A stretch of DNA of 64,000 nucleotides from Bradyrhizobium sp. dw_411 (GTDB taxonomy: Bacteria; Pseudomonadota; Alphaproteobacteria; Rhizobiales; Xanthobacteraceae), in assembly GCF_018449695.1 (NCBI RefSeq), contig NZ_JAAVUY010000022.1, positions 1-64,000 of the forward strand. The letters are read 5' to 3'. Below are positions 42,700 to 50,500 of this stretch, in pieces (positions within the stretch are counted from its first letter, which is position 1; each line of letters opens with the position of its first letter). The translations under genes and the position numbers were made by a program. The notes under the pieces were generated by a model. It did no database searches. It had not been told where the DNA came from and saw nothing but the letters and a program-made list of their open reading frames with translations.

Positions 42700-43656
42700 T
42701 TATTCCGCCGCGCTGGCTTGCGGCTGCAGGTTGGCACGTTTGTCGACCCGCGCCACACGCGACAGCAGATATTCCACTTCGGCCTTGGCGGTGGGCGTAA
42801 TGGTAGCCCCCGGCTTGCGCTGCGCGCTCGAGGCGATGACGCCGCGTTTCTGCAATACATATTTGCGCACCGCGAGGCCCGCGCCGGGCTGCTGTTCATA
42901 GCGGATCAGCGGCAGATGCGCGTCGAACAGGTCGTGCGCAGCATCGCGGCGGCCTTCCTTCGACAATCGCACCACGTCGATCAGCAATTCCGGGAAAGCA
43001 TAGCCGGTCATCGCGCCATCGGCGCCACGTTCCATCTCGAAATCGAGAAACAGCCCGCCATTGCCGGTCAGGATCGACAGCGGCCGCAGCGATCCGTCCT
43101 TCTGGAATGCGCGTAGCGCGGAGATCTTCTCCAGGCCCGGCCAGTCCTCATGCTTGAGCATCACGCAGGACGGGCTGTCCATCACGATCTTCCGAATTAC
43201 CGCAGGCGTAAATACCACCGACAGCGTCAGCGGATAATCCTGCAGCACCCAGGGAATGTCGTCGCCGATTGCCTCAGACGCCTGCTTGAAATAGCCGATG
43301 ATCTGATCGTCGGTGCGCAGATGCGGCGGCGGGGCGATCATGACCCCTGCGGCGCCGGCGTCCATCGAGGCCCGCGCCAGAGAGCGCATGGTCGCAAATC
43401 CCGGCGCCGAGATGCCGACGATGACCTGCATGGTCTTGGCGCGCTTCACGAAGCGGACCGCGACCTGCTCGGCCTCGGCGGCATCGAGCTTCGGCGCCTC
43501 GCCGAGGATGCCCAGCACCGTGACGCCGTCGCAGCCGACTTCCGTATAGAAGTCGGTCAGCCGGTCGATGGATTTCTCGTCGATGCGGCCGTCATCATGG
43601 AAGGGTGTCGGCGCAATCGCGAAAGTGCCGGCGGCTTTGTGGGTGAGTTTTGTCAT
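42700..43656 (-). CDS. Dihydrodipicolinate synthase/N-acetylneuraminate lyase family protein
   Basis: The 318-residue TIM-barrel protein has GTFAIAPTPFHDDGRIDEKS at its start and LGILGEAPKLDAAE in place of the usual G-x-GE-stretch. VLQDYPLTLSV near residue 140 holds the conserved Tyr, and CVMLKHEDWPGLEKI near 165 holds the Schiff-base Lys. It therefore condenses or cleaves a pyruvate-like unit. The substrate is unknown; the diverged GILGEA motif suggests it is not DapA itself. GAGGCACAA precedes the ATG at 43656; a frame running into the upstream repeat is rejected. It follows the SDR gene across a repeat. Confidence 0.85.
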   Translation of the reverse strand: MTKLTHKAAGTFAIAPTPFHDDGRIDEKSIDRLTDFYTEVGCDGVTVLGILGEAPKLDAAEAEQVAVRFVKRAKTMQVIVGISAPGFATMRSLARASMDAGAAGVMIAPPPHLRTDDQIIGYFKQASEAIGDDIPWVLQDYPLTLSVVFTPAVIRKIVMDSPSCVMLKHEDWPGLEKISALRAFQKDGSLRPLSILTGNGGLFLDFEMERGADGAMTGYAFPELLIDVVRLSKEGRRDAAHDLFDAHLPLIRYEQQPGAGLAVRKYVLQKRGVIASSAQRKPGATITPTAKAEVEYLLSRVARVDKRANLQPQASAAE

Positions 43657-43677
43657 TTGTGCCTCTGCTTTTGCTTC

Positions 43678-43757
43678 GTCATTCCGGGATGGTCCGAAGG
43701 ACCAGACCCGGAATCTCGAGATTCCGGGCTCGATGCTTCGCATCGCCCCGGAATGAC
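43678..43757. repeat. GTCATTCCGGG palindromic element, copy 3
   Basis: It opens GTCATTCCGGGATGGTCC and closes CCCCGGAATGAC, with an inner ATCTCGAGAT palindrome flanked by CCGGA and TCCGG. It lies between the SDR and DapA-like genes. Confidence 0.85.
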
Positions 43758-43764
43758 GTTGAGA

Positions 43765-44643
43765 TTAAAACCTTCGTGCGCCCATCTTGATCTCTTCTTC
43801 CGAGAAGAAAATCTCATGGGCATGTTCGACTACATCCTGCGCCTTCCATCCCGTATGCGGCGGCTTCCAGCCGGGCTTTTCCATCATCTTCATCTCGCGC
43901 ACGCCACGCGGGCCAGAGACGCCGAGCGCCTTCCCGGTCTGGTCGCCCGAGAGGTCGCTGACCATGTATAGCACGGCTGGCGCGATGCCATCAGGCCCCA
44001 GCGCCGCACCGGGATTCTCGATATAGCGCGGTAAATCGGCGGTCATGCGGGTCAGCGCACCCGGCACGATGGTCCAGATCCGGATGTTATATTTGCGGCC
44101 CTCGATCGCCAGCACATTCGACAGGCCCCAGATACCGCCCTTCGCCGCGCCGTAATTGGACTGGCCGAAATTGCCGATCAGGCCCGAGGTCGAGGCGGTA
44201 TTGACGATGACACCGCCGCCATTCTCGCGCATCCAGCGAAATACCGGCTGGGTGCAGCAGAACGTGCCTTTCAAATGTACCTTCATCACCTTGTCCCAGG
44301 CGGCTTCGGTGGCCTTGGCGAAGGTCTGGTCGAGCAGGATTCCGGCATTATTGACCAGAATATCCGCACGGCCGAAATGCTTGATGGCATCGTCGAATAC
44401 CGACTGACCGCCGTCCATGGTCGAAATGTCAGCGCCGTTGGCCACCGCGCGACCGCCTTCGGCCTTGATCGCATTGACCACGCTTTGCGCCATCGAGACA
44501 TCCGAACCGCTGCCGTCGCGCGGGCCACCGAGGTCGTTGACCACCACGGCCGCGCCCTCGCGCGCGAACAGCCTGGCATAGGCCTCGCCCAGCCCGCCGC
44601 CCGCCCCGGTGATCATCGCCACCTTGCCGTCCAGAAGTCCCAT
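43765..44643 (-). CDS. SDR, (3R)-hydroxyacyl-CoA dehydrogenase-like
   Basis: A 292-residue SDR with TGAGGGLG at residues 12-19, NNAG at 98-101, Tyr164/Lys168 in QSNYGAAKGG and a Ser near 153. The N-terminal pattern AREGAAVVVNDLGGPRDG closely follows the dehydrogenase domain of peroxisomal multifunctional enzyme type 2 (HSD17B4), which oxidises (3R)-hydroxyacyl-CoA. The C-terminal 60 residues form an added segment as in that group. Its neighbour is a MaoC-type hydratase, the other half of the same chemistry, so a role in a beta-oxidation-like pathway is likely. Confidence 0.85.
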   Translation of the reverse strand: MGLLDGKVAMITGAGGGLGEAYARLFAREGAAVVVNDLGGPRDGSGSDVSMAQSVVNAIKAEGGRAVANGADISTMDGGQSVFDDAIKHFGRADILVNNAGILLDQTFAKATEAAWDKVMKVHLKGTFCCTQPVFRWMRENGGGVIVNTASTSGLIGNFGQSNYGAAKGGIWGLSNVLAIEGRKYNIRIWTIVPGALTRMTADLPRYIENPGAALGPDGIAPAVLYMVSDLSGDQTGKALGVSGPRGVREMKMMEKPGWKPPHTGWKAQDVVEHAHEIFFSEEEIKMGARRF

Positions 44644-44666
44644 GATGTTTGCCTCCGTCAGTTATC

Positions 44667-44781
44667 GTCATTCCGGGACAGCCCGCAGGGCTGAACCCGG
44701 AATCTCGCGCGGGCCATATCGAGATTCCCCAATGCGCAATTGCGCATCTGAGGTTCGCGCTGGCGCGCGCCCCGGAATGAC
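44667..44781. repeat. GTCATTCCGGG palindromic element, copy 4
   Basis: It opens GTCATTCCGGGACAGCCC and closes CCCCGGAATGAC, with inner modules GCGCGGGCC and TGCGCAATTGCGCA. It lies between the MaoC-type hydratase and SDR genes. Confidence 0.85.
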
Positions 44782-44789
44782 GGAGAAGA

Positions 44790-45650
44790 TCATCCCAGCA
44801 CCGTCTTCCCGCTCCTGATCACCGCGACGTTGCGCGCCTTCACCTTGGCTTCAAACGAAATCACATTGCCGTCTTTCCACAGATCCATCGTCACGGTCTC
44901 GCCGGGATAGACCGGCGAGGAAAACCGAGCGACGTGCTGGCGAAACGCGCCGGGATCGTAGTCCGCATAGGTCTGCAGGATACCGCGACACGAAATGCCG
45001 TAGGTGCACATGCCGTGCAGGATTGGTTTTGGAAAACCGGCGCGTTTGGCGAATTCCGGATCGCTGTGCAGTGGATTGCGGTCGCCGCAGAGGCGATAGA
45101 CCAGCGCCTGATCCGGCCGCGTCGAAATATCGATCGACTTGTCCGGCGCACGGGTCGGGACCGTATGCGGCTCAGGCTGGCCTTCGGAAGGTCCGCCAAA
45201 GCCGCCGTCACCGCGTGCAAAGCGCGAAGCCACCAGCGTCGCCAGTTCCTCGCCCTTCTCGTTACGCAGCACCGTCTTGTGCCGGATCACCGCGCCCTTG
45301 TCCTTGCCCTTGTCGAAGACGTCGAGAACGCTGGAATCCGCGGTGATGTGGGCCGCTGTCGACAATGGCCGGTGAAACGTGATGTCGCGCTCGCCGTCCA
45401 CCACCATCACCCGGTTGAGATTCATTTCGCCAGGCCCCGCACCCCACGCCGCGACAGACGCAAATGTCGGAACCACTTTCAGCGCCCGCGGTGTGGCGGT
45501 GGCTTCGTTGACGAAGGCCAGTTCTTTTTCATCCATCGGGTCGGCGCCCATCCCGATGCCATAGGCGTAGAGCATCACCTCGCGATCGGTGTAGGCATAT
45601 TTCTGGCCGAAATTCTTCAGCGCCAACAGCTCATCGTATTTGATCGGCAT
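44790..45650 (-). CDS. MaoC-type 2-enoyl-CoA hydratase (HSD17B4 hydratase-like)
   Basis: The 286-residue protein has two hot-dog folds. The second holds the hydratase 2 motif YRLCGDRNPLHSDPEFAKRAG with PILHGMCTYG, where the Asp and His form the active site. The first half is degenerate, as in eukaryotic hydratase 2. It should add water to trans-2-enoyl-CoA to give the (3R)-hydroxy form, which the adjacent SDR could oxidise. MPIKYDELLALKNFGQKYAY begins with a normal ATG. It follows the DUF35/thiolase pair across a repeat and precedes the SDR gene. Confidence 0.88.
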   Translation of the reverse strand: MPIKYDELLALKNFGQKYAYTDREVMLYAYGIGMGADPMDEKELAFVNEATATPRALKVVPTFASVAAWGAGPGEMNLNRVMVVDGERDITFHRPLSTAAHITADSSVLDVFDKGKDKGAVIRHKTVLRNEKGEELATLVASRFARGDGGFGGPSEGQPEPHTVPTRAPDKSIDISTRPDQALVYRLCGDRNPLHSDPEFAKRAGFPKPILHGMCTYGISCRGILQTYADYDPGAFRQHVARFSSPVYPGETVTMDLWKDGNVISFEAKVKARNVAVIRSGKTVLG

Positions 45651-45699
45651 GCGAGGTGTTCCTCTCGAACTTCTTCCTTCAACGGTGCCAGTCGCATCG

Positions 45700-45852
45700 C
45701 CTTCTCCCCTTGTGAGAGAGGGCTACACTGACGTCCGAAACAAACTCGATCGGGTGAGGGGGTGGTTCAACCGATAGGTATCTCACCGTTGACAGAGACC
45801 CCTCATCCGCCTTCGCTTCGCGAAGGCACCTTCTCCCACAAGGGGAGAAGGG
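45700..45852. repeat. Long palindromic intergenic repeat (CTTCTCCCCTTGTG family)
   Basis: CCTTCTCCCCTTGTGAGAGA at one end pairs with TTCTCCCACAAGGGGAGAAG at the other. The middle contains GGGTGAGGGGGTGGTT and ACCCCTCATCCG modules that also pair. A second copy with the same ends occurs at 60267-60386. Confidence 0.8.
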
Positions 45853-45855
45853 AAA

Positions 45856-46248
45856 CTAAGCCACCGTAAAGAACGGCAGCGGTGCGCCCTCGGTTGGCCT
45901 GAACACGACTTTCACCTTCTGGCCGATCTTCAGGCTCGCCATGTCGCAGTCGACGAAATTGGTCTGCAACGACGGACCTTCTTTCAGCGTGACATAACCG
46001 ATCGCATAAGGCCCGGTGGCGGATTTGCGCATCAGGCTGAAGGTGTAGATCTCGCCCTCGCCCGAGCTTTCCTCCCACACCGTCTTGTCGGAAAAACAGA
46101 ACGGGCAGATCGAGCGCGGGAAGTAATGCGCCTCGCCGCAGGCGGTGCAGCGCTTGATCAGGAGCTTGCCTTGTTTGGCGGCTTCCCAGAATGGCGTGGT
46201 TTCGGGATTGCCCTGCGGCGCCGGGTATTTCTTTGCTTCAGCCATCAC
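45856..46248 (-). CDS. DUF35 / OB-fold zinc-ribbon partner of a thiolase-like protein
   Basis: The 130-residue protein has a rubredoxin-like zinc ribbon (CTACGEAHYFPRSICPFC, four Cys near residues 34-51) and a C-terminal OB-fold (GEIYTFSLMRKSATGP through VKVVFRPTEG). DUF35 proteins bind acyl-CoA and form complexes with SCP2-type thiolases or aldolases. Its start overlaps the end of the thiolase gene by four bases (ATGA), so the two are translationally coupled, which fits such a complex. In known steroid-degradation pairs the complex cleaves C-C bonds in side chains; here the substrate is unknown. Confidence 0.87.
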   Translation of the reverse strand: MMAEAKKYPAPQGNPETTPFWEAAKQGKLLIKRCTACGEAHYFPRSICPFCFSDKTVWEESSGEGEIYTFSLMRKSATGPYAIGYVTLKEGPSLQTNFVDCDMASLKIGQKVKVVFRPTEGAPLPFFTVA

Positions 46249-47393
46249 ACGCGCTCCAGAATGCAGGTCGAGGCGGCGTGGCGAACACCGAGCAATCCAC
46301 CGGTGCCATGCGCGATCGCCAGATCGCAGTTCGGCACCTGCACTTTCGGATGCGCCTGCCCGCGCAACTGCCGCACCGCTTCGATGATCTTGGTCATGCC
46401 GCCGCGATTGACCGGATGATTGCTGCAGAGACCGCCGCCATCGGTGTTGAACGGCAGCTTGCCGACGCCGGAAATCAGATTGCCATCGGCGACGAACTTG
46501 CCGCCCTCGCCTTTTTTGCAGAAGCCAAGGTCTTCGAGCTGCATCAACACCGTGATGGTGAAGCTGTCATAGATCGAGGCGTATTTGATATCTTTCGGCG
46601 TGACGCCGGCCTCCTCGAACGCGCGCGGTCCCGACCACACCCCGGCCGAGTAAGTCAGGTTGAGATCCTTGCCGCCGCGCGGACCTTTCAACGCTTCGCC
46701 ATGGCCGATCATGCGCACCAGCGGCTTCTTCAGGCTTTTGGCGATTGCTTCCGTGGTGACGATCAGTCCGCCCCCGCCATCGGTGACGACGCAGCAGTCC
46801 ATCCGGTGCAGCGGGTCCGAGATCATCGGCGAGTTCAGCACGTCCTCGACGGTGACGACATCGCGCAGCATCGCGTGCTCATTGTATTGCGCGTGATGCG
46901 ATGCTGCGACCTTGATCCACGCCAGTTGCTCGCTGGTGGTTCCGAACTCATGCATATGACGCATGGCGCACATGCCGTAAACGTTGTGCGTGGTGGCGCC
47001 GTAAGCGGCCTCGAAATCCGCCTCGGCGCCGCTGGCGCGCGGCGGCATCGGGCCGGTGCGCGGCTTGCCCGCCAGCGTGATCAGCGCGATCGAACATTTG
47101 CCCGCCGCGATCGCCTCGGCGGCATGGCCGAGATGGACCAGATAAGAGCAGCCGCCGGTGTCGGTGGAATCGAAATGGCGCACTTTGAGGCCGAGATAAT
47201 CGACCATCGCCATCACCCCGCCCGGGGCGTCACCGGCGCAGAAATAGCCGTCGATGTCGGCCTTGGTCAGGCCCGCATCTTCCAGCGCGCCCTTGGCGAT
47301 TTCGGCATGAAGCTGCGAGGTGGACTTATCCGGCGCGTGCCGGGTCGGATGTTCGTAAATCCCGGCAATATAGGCCTTGCCCTTGATGCTCAA
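46245..47393 (-). CDS. SCP2-type thiolase/lipid-transfer family protein
   Basis: The 382-residue protein has the thiolase fold: ISTAPDKSTSQLHAEIAK-like start (PDKSTSQLHAEIAKGALEDA), DSTDTGGCSYLVHLGHAAEA with Cys82 at the position of the thiolase nucleophile, YASIYDSFTITVLMQLEDLG and the C-terminal AIAHGTGGLLGVRHAAST. The YDSFT and HGTGG boxes characterise the non-classical, SCP2-like group that works with DUF35 partners. It may cleave a beta-ketoacyl-CoA or act as a retro-aldolase. It is the first gene of the leftward acyl-CoA cluster and overlaps the DUF35 gene by four bases. Confidence 0.88.
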   Translation of the reverse strand: MSIKGKAYIAGIYEHPTRHAPDKSTSQLHAEIAKGALEDAGLTKADIDGYFCAGDAPGGVMAMVDYLGLKVRHFDSTDTGGCSYLVHLGHAAEAIAAGKCSIALITLAGKPRTGPMPPRASGAEADFEAAYGATTHNVYGMCAMRHMHEFGTTSEQLAWIKVAASHHAQYNEHAMLRDVVTVEDVLNSPMISDPLHRMDCCVVTDGGGGLIVTTEAIAKSLKKPLVRMIGHGEALKGPRGGKDLNLTYSAGVWSGPRAFEEAGVTPKDIKYASIYDSFTITVLMQLEDLGFCKKGEGGKFVADGNLISGVGKLPFNTDGGGLCSNHPVNRGGMTKIIEAVRQLRGQAHPKVQVPNCDLAIAHGTGGLLGVRHAASTCILERV

Positions 47394-47518
47394 GTCGCTC
47401 TCCGCTGACGTTTCTTATACCCAACGGTTTTTGTGGCCTGTCGGCGGGACCTTGGCAAGCACCGAAATATTCCGTCGGACGAGAGGGAAATGGCTCACAT
47501 CCGCATCGCGCGTTACCG

Positions 47519-49870
47519 CTAGCCGGCCGCCCGCCGCGGCACCGCATCCGAGGCGGCATCGGCTGGCGCGGGAAGCTGCATCAGAATGGTTTGACCTGTG
47601 GATGCGATTTCGATTCCGCGCTCCTGAAACCGCCGTTTCATGCGCCGGTTGAATTCGCGCTGCACCGGCCAGCGACCGCCGTCGGTGCAGCGGATCTGGC
47701 CGACGATCGACGCCATCGCGCCGTCCACCTTGTCGACGCCCCACAATTCGAGATCGCCGCGGATGGCCTGGCGATATTCCGGCTCGCGGCGCATTTCAGC
47801 GACGATGTCCTTGAGGATCTGGCCTGCGCGGTCGGTGTCCTCCTTGTAGGCAACGTTGACGCTGACGGCGGCATTACCGGCGCCACGGCTGGAATTGGTG
47901 ATCGTGGTCACGGCGCTGAAGGGAATGATATGCACCGAACCGTCAGCGGCCCGCAGACGCATGGTGCGGATCGACACATTCTCGACGGCGCCTGACAGCC
48001 CTGACACCGAGACATTGTCGCCGACCTGAACGGTGTTTTCGAGCAGCAGAAACAGCCCGGTGATCAGGTCCTGCACCAGTTTCTGCGAACCGAAGCCGAT
48101 GGCGATACCGACGATCCCGGCGCCGGCCAGCAGCGGCGCCACGTTGACGCCGATTTCGCTCAGCGCCGTCAAGCCCACCACCGCAACGATCAGGCACAGC
48201 AGCGCGGTACGCAGCATCGGTTGAAAGGTGCGCAGCCGCGCTGCCCGCGCGAAATGACCGTCGCGCGACAATGAATTGAGCTGGCGATCCATCAAGGCGT
48301 TGCTCGCCTCCCAGATCACCGCCGCCGCGAGCGCGGCAATGGCGATGGTCACGACCGCCGACAGCAATCGGCTGCCGATCTGGCCGCCGTAAAACCAGAC
48401 GATGGCGTCCACTCCCCAGACCTCGAGCAACGCAACAAAGCCGATGACGGCAATGATGGCGGTGACAATTCTGCGCAGCAGCGGCAGATAGCGATTGGCG
48501 CGGGTCTCCAACCCGGGAAAGCGCTGCTGGATCTCCGGACTGATGGTGAAACCGCGATCGATCAGGCTCAGCACCACAATGATGGCGAGACGCGTGATCA
48601 GCGCGACCACGATGGTGCCGACAAAATACTGCAGCAGCAGCGAGTAACCATTGTGGATATTTAGCGCCCACACCGCCCACAGCGCGAGAACCAGGGCAAT
48701 CGCCAGATAGTGCCACAGGCCGGCGAAGCGATTACGCAGCCTGGCCGCCGCGCCTTCCCGGCCAACGGGCGCACGAATGGCCTCGGCGACCTGACGGCGG
48801 CACTGCAGGATGATGACGACGACAAAGAGATGCACGATCAGCATCACGAGATGAAGGATCGTCCAATAGCCGGTGTGATGCAGGCCCAGCAGCAGCGCGA
48901 CATTCGCAAAGGCGATGCCTGACACACCGACGGTGACGATCCGTCGCGCCCAGATCTCGATATAGGCCGCCGTCTCGGCGCGAACGCGAAACAGACCGAC
49001 CGGCGCCGCCAGCGCCCGCGCGACACAGATCAGCCCGCGCGACAGCGCATAAGCATTCACGACCGCGAGAATCACCAGCCTGATCGTGGCGATGTCGCCG
49101 ATGTCGGTACCCAACAACGCCGTCGCGACACCGAGGAAGACGACTACCGGCAGCAGTTCCAGCGCGAGACGACCCAGCACCAATGGCAGCCGGACCAGCA
49201 ATTGCCAGGTGCGCGCCAGACTGAGACGCCGCTGGCGCAATTCGGGTGCCGCGCTCACGTCGGCCGCGGAGGATGGCGGATCGGCGATGGCCAGCGCCTG
49301 TGCCGGGCCAGCCATTGCGTGCGGAAGACGCGCCTCCAGTAGCGCCACCGGCCGCTGGATGGCGCGGAAAATCAGCCATTCGGCGGCAAAGGCGCAACCG
49401 AACACCAATGCCAGTTTCCAGGCGATATCGAACAACTGATCATAGGCCGTGGGGTCGTTGGCGGTTCGCACGATCCAGTAATAGAACGCCTTAAAATGCG
49501 TCAGCGTTCGCGCCATATCGGCGATCTCGTGCGAGATCTCGCCGACCTGCCCGGACGCCGTGAGCAGGAGTTGTGCGCCAAGGCTGTCCGCCGTGAGCGG
49601 GATCGCGGATGGCGGTGCGGGCGTTGGGACGGGCGGAGCGGTTTGCGGCTGTGGCGCGGCATTGGCGATTGCGCGCAGCGTATCGATCATCTGCGCACGC
49701 TTGGTGTCGTCCACAAGCGTATCGAGCGCCCGCTTCGCCTGATCCGGCGTCAGCACATCGGCGCTGTTCGCGGCCGGAACCGCATTGGACACAGCGCCGG
49801 TCTGGGCAACAGCCGGAAAAGTAAACAGCGCGCAGGCGAGCAGGATCGTTGGGATGAATTTTTGCAACAC
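47519..49870 (-). CDS. MscS-family mechanosensitive channel with extended membrane region
   Basis: The protein of 783 residues begins with a signal peptide (LQKFIPTILLACALFTFPAV). It then has an Ala/Pro-rich linker, about ten membrane segments, and the MscS core: pore helix GVNVAPLLAGAGIVGIAIGF, then GSQKLVQDLITGLFLLLENT, a beta-domain (VQVGDNVSVSGLSGAVENVS) and a C-terminal alpha/beta domain. The extra helices resemble those of large MscK-like channels. The start is taken as GTG 49870 with GAGGGG just upstream; the frame extends to 50116 without signal. Such channels release solutes on osmotic downshock. Confidence 0.85.
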   Translation of the reverse strand: MLQKFIPTILLACALFTFPAVAQTGAVSNAVPAANSADVLTPDQAKRALDTLVDDTKRAQMIDTLRAIANAAPQPQTAPPVPTPAPPSAIPLTADSLGAQLLLTASGQVGEISHEIADMARTLTHFKAFYYWIVRTANDPTAYDQLFDIAWKLALVFGCAFAAEWLIFRAIQRPVALLEARLPHAMAGPAQALAIADPPSSAADVSAAPELRQRRLSLARTWQLLVRLPLVLGRLALELLPVVVFLGVATALLGTDIGDIATIRLVILAVVNAYALSRGLICVARALAAPVGLFRVRAETAAYIEIWARRIVTVGVSGIAFANVALLLGLHHTGYWTILHLVMLIVHLFVVVIILQCRRQVAEAIRAPVGREGAAARLRNRFAGLWHYLAIALVLALWAVWALNIHNGYSLLLQYFVGTIVVALITRLAIIVVLSLIDRGFTISPEIQQRFPGLETRANRYLPLLRRIVTAIIAVIGFVALLEVWGVDAIVWFYGGQIGSRLLSAVVTIAIAALAAAVIWEASNALMDRQLNSLSRDGHFARAARLRTFQPMLRTALLCLIVAVVGLTALSEIGVNVAPLLAGAGIVGIAIGFGSQKLVQDLITGLFLLLENTVQVGDNVSVSGLSGAVENVSIRTMRLRAADGSVHIIPFSAVTTITNSSRGAGNAAVSVNVAYKEDTDRAGQILKDIVAEMRREPEYRQAIRGDLELWGVDKVDGAMASIVGQIRCTDGGRWPVQREFNRRMKRRFQERGIEIASTGQTILMQLPAPADAASDAVPRRAAG

Positions 49871-50169
49871 CGGGCCCCTCTTCGAATTTCCACGATCGTC
49901 AAACTGGAACCGGTCCGCCTTCGCGCATGAATCACGCCGGATCGGCCCTTTTCGCCGTGATCGTGTGTCGAAAGTTTGCTGGTGCAACGGCGTTCTCTTG
50001 GCATTTGCCGCAATCAAAAATGCCGCGGCAATTTGACGATCCCAGCCGCTCGCGGACGATCCATTCGGGAAACGGGTGGAGAGAGCCATCTCGTGGCTGT
50101 CTAGTGCGAGCATCAAACGCGGCCGGCTTCGCTTCGCGAAAGCCGCTGCGCACTAACGGAGAGAGCCCG

Positions 50170-50340
50170 ATGTCAGAAGATAACAAGACTATCGTCAGCC
50201 GCTGGTTCCGGGAATTTTGGGGCAATCCCTGGAATCCGAGAATCGTCAATGAACTTTGCACCGCGGACGTTGGGTCTTATTCGATTGCCCGAACTGGAAG
50301 CGGCGCAGCCCGGCGGGAAGTTGCCGCCCGGGTGGAATAA
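50170..50340 (+). pseudogene. 5' fragment of an ester cyclase / SnoaL-like gene
   Basis: The frame opens with ATG after GGAGAGAGCCCG and reads MSEDNKTIVSRWFREFWGNP followed by WNPRIVNELCTADV, the N-terminal helix pair of SnoaL-like ester cyclases (NTF2-like fold, normally about 130-150 residues). After residue 35 the sequence no longer resembles the family and ends at a stop 27 bases before a palindromic repeat. The gene is therefore cut off, presumably by the event that brought in the repeat. Confidence 0.65.
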
Positions 50341-50366
50341 CATGCCGAAACCGGCTTCGCAGCCTT

Positions 50367-50490
50367 CGTAGGGTGGGCAAAGCCAACGGGTCGCGCGTAC
50401 GCGCGCCCGATGACAGGCGCCGCGTGCCCACCATGGTGGAGCAGATAAAAATGGTGGGCACGGCGCAAACGCGCCTTTGCCCACCCTACG
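50367..50490. repeat. CGTAGGGTGGGC palindromic element, copy 1
   Basis: The ends CGTAGGGTGGGCAAAG and CTTTGCCCACCCTACG are perfect reverse complements, with inner GTGCCCACCATGGTGG and ATGGTGGGCACGGC modules. A relative with CGTAGGGTGGGTTAG ends lies at 61421-61538. It separates the truncated ester cyclase gene from the end of the indolepyruvate oxidoreductase gene. Confidence 0.85.
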
Positions 50491-50500
50491 AGACCGATGA

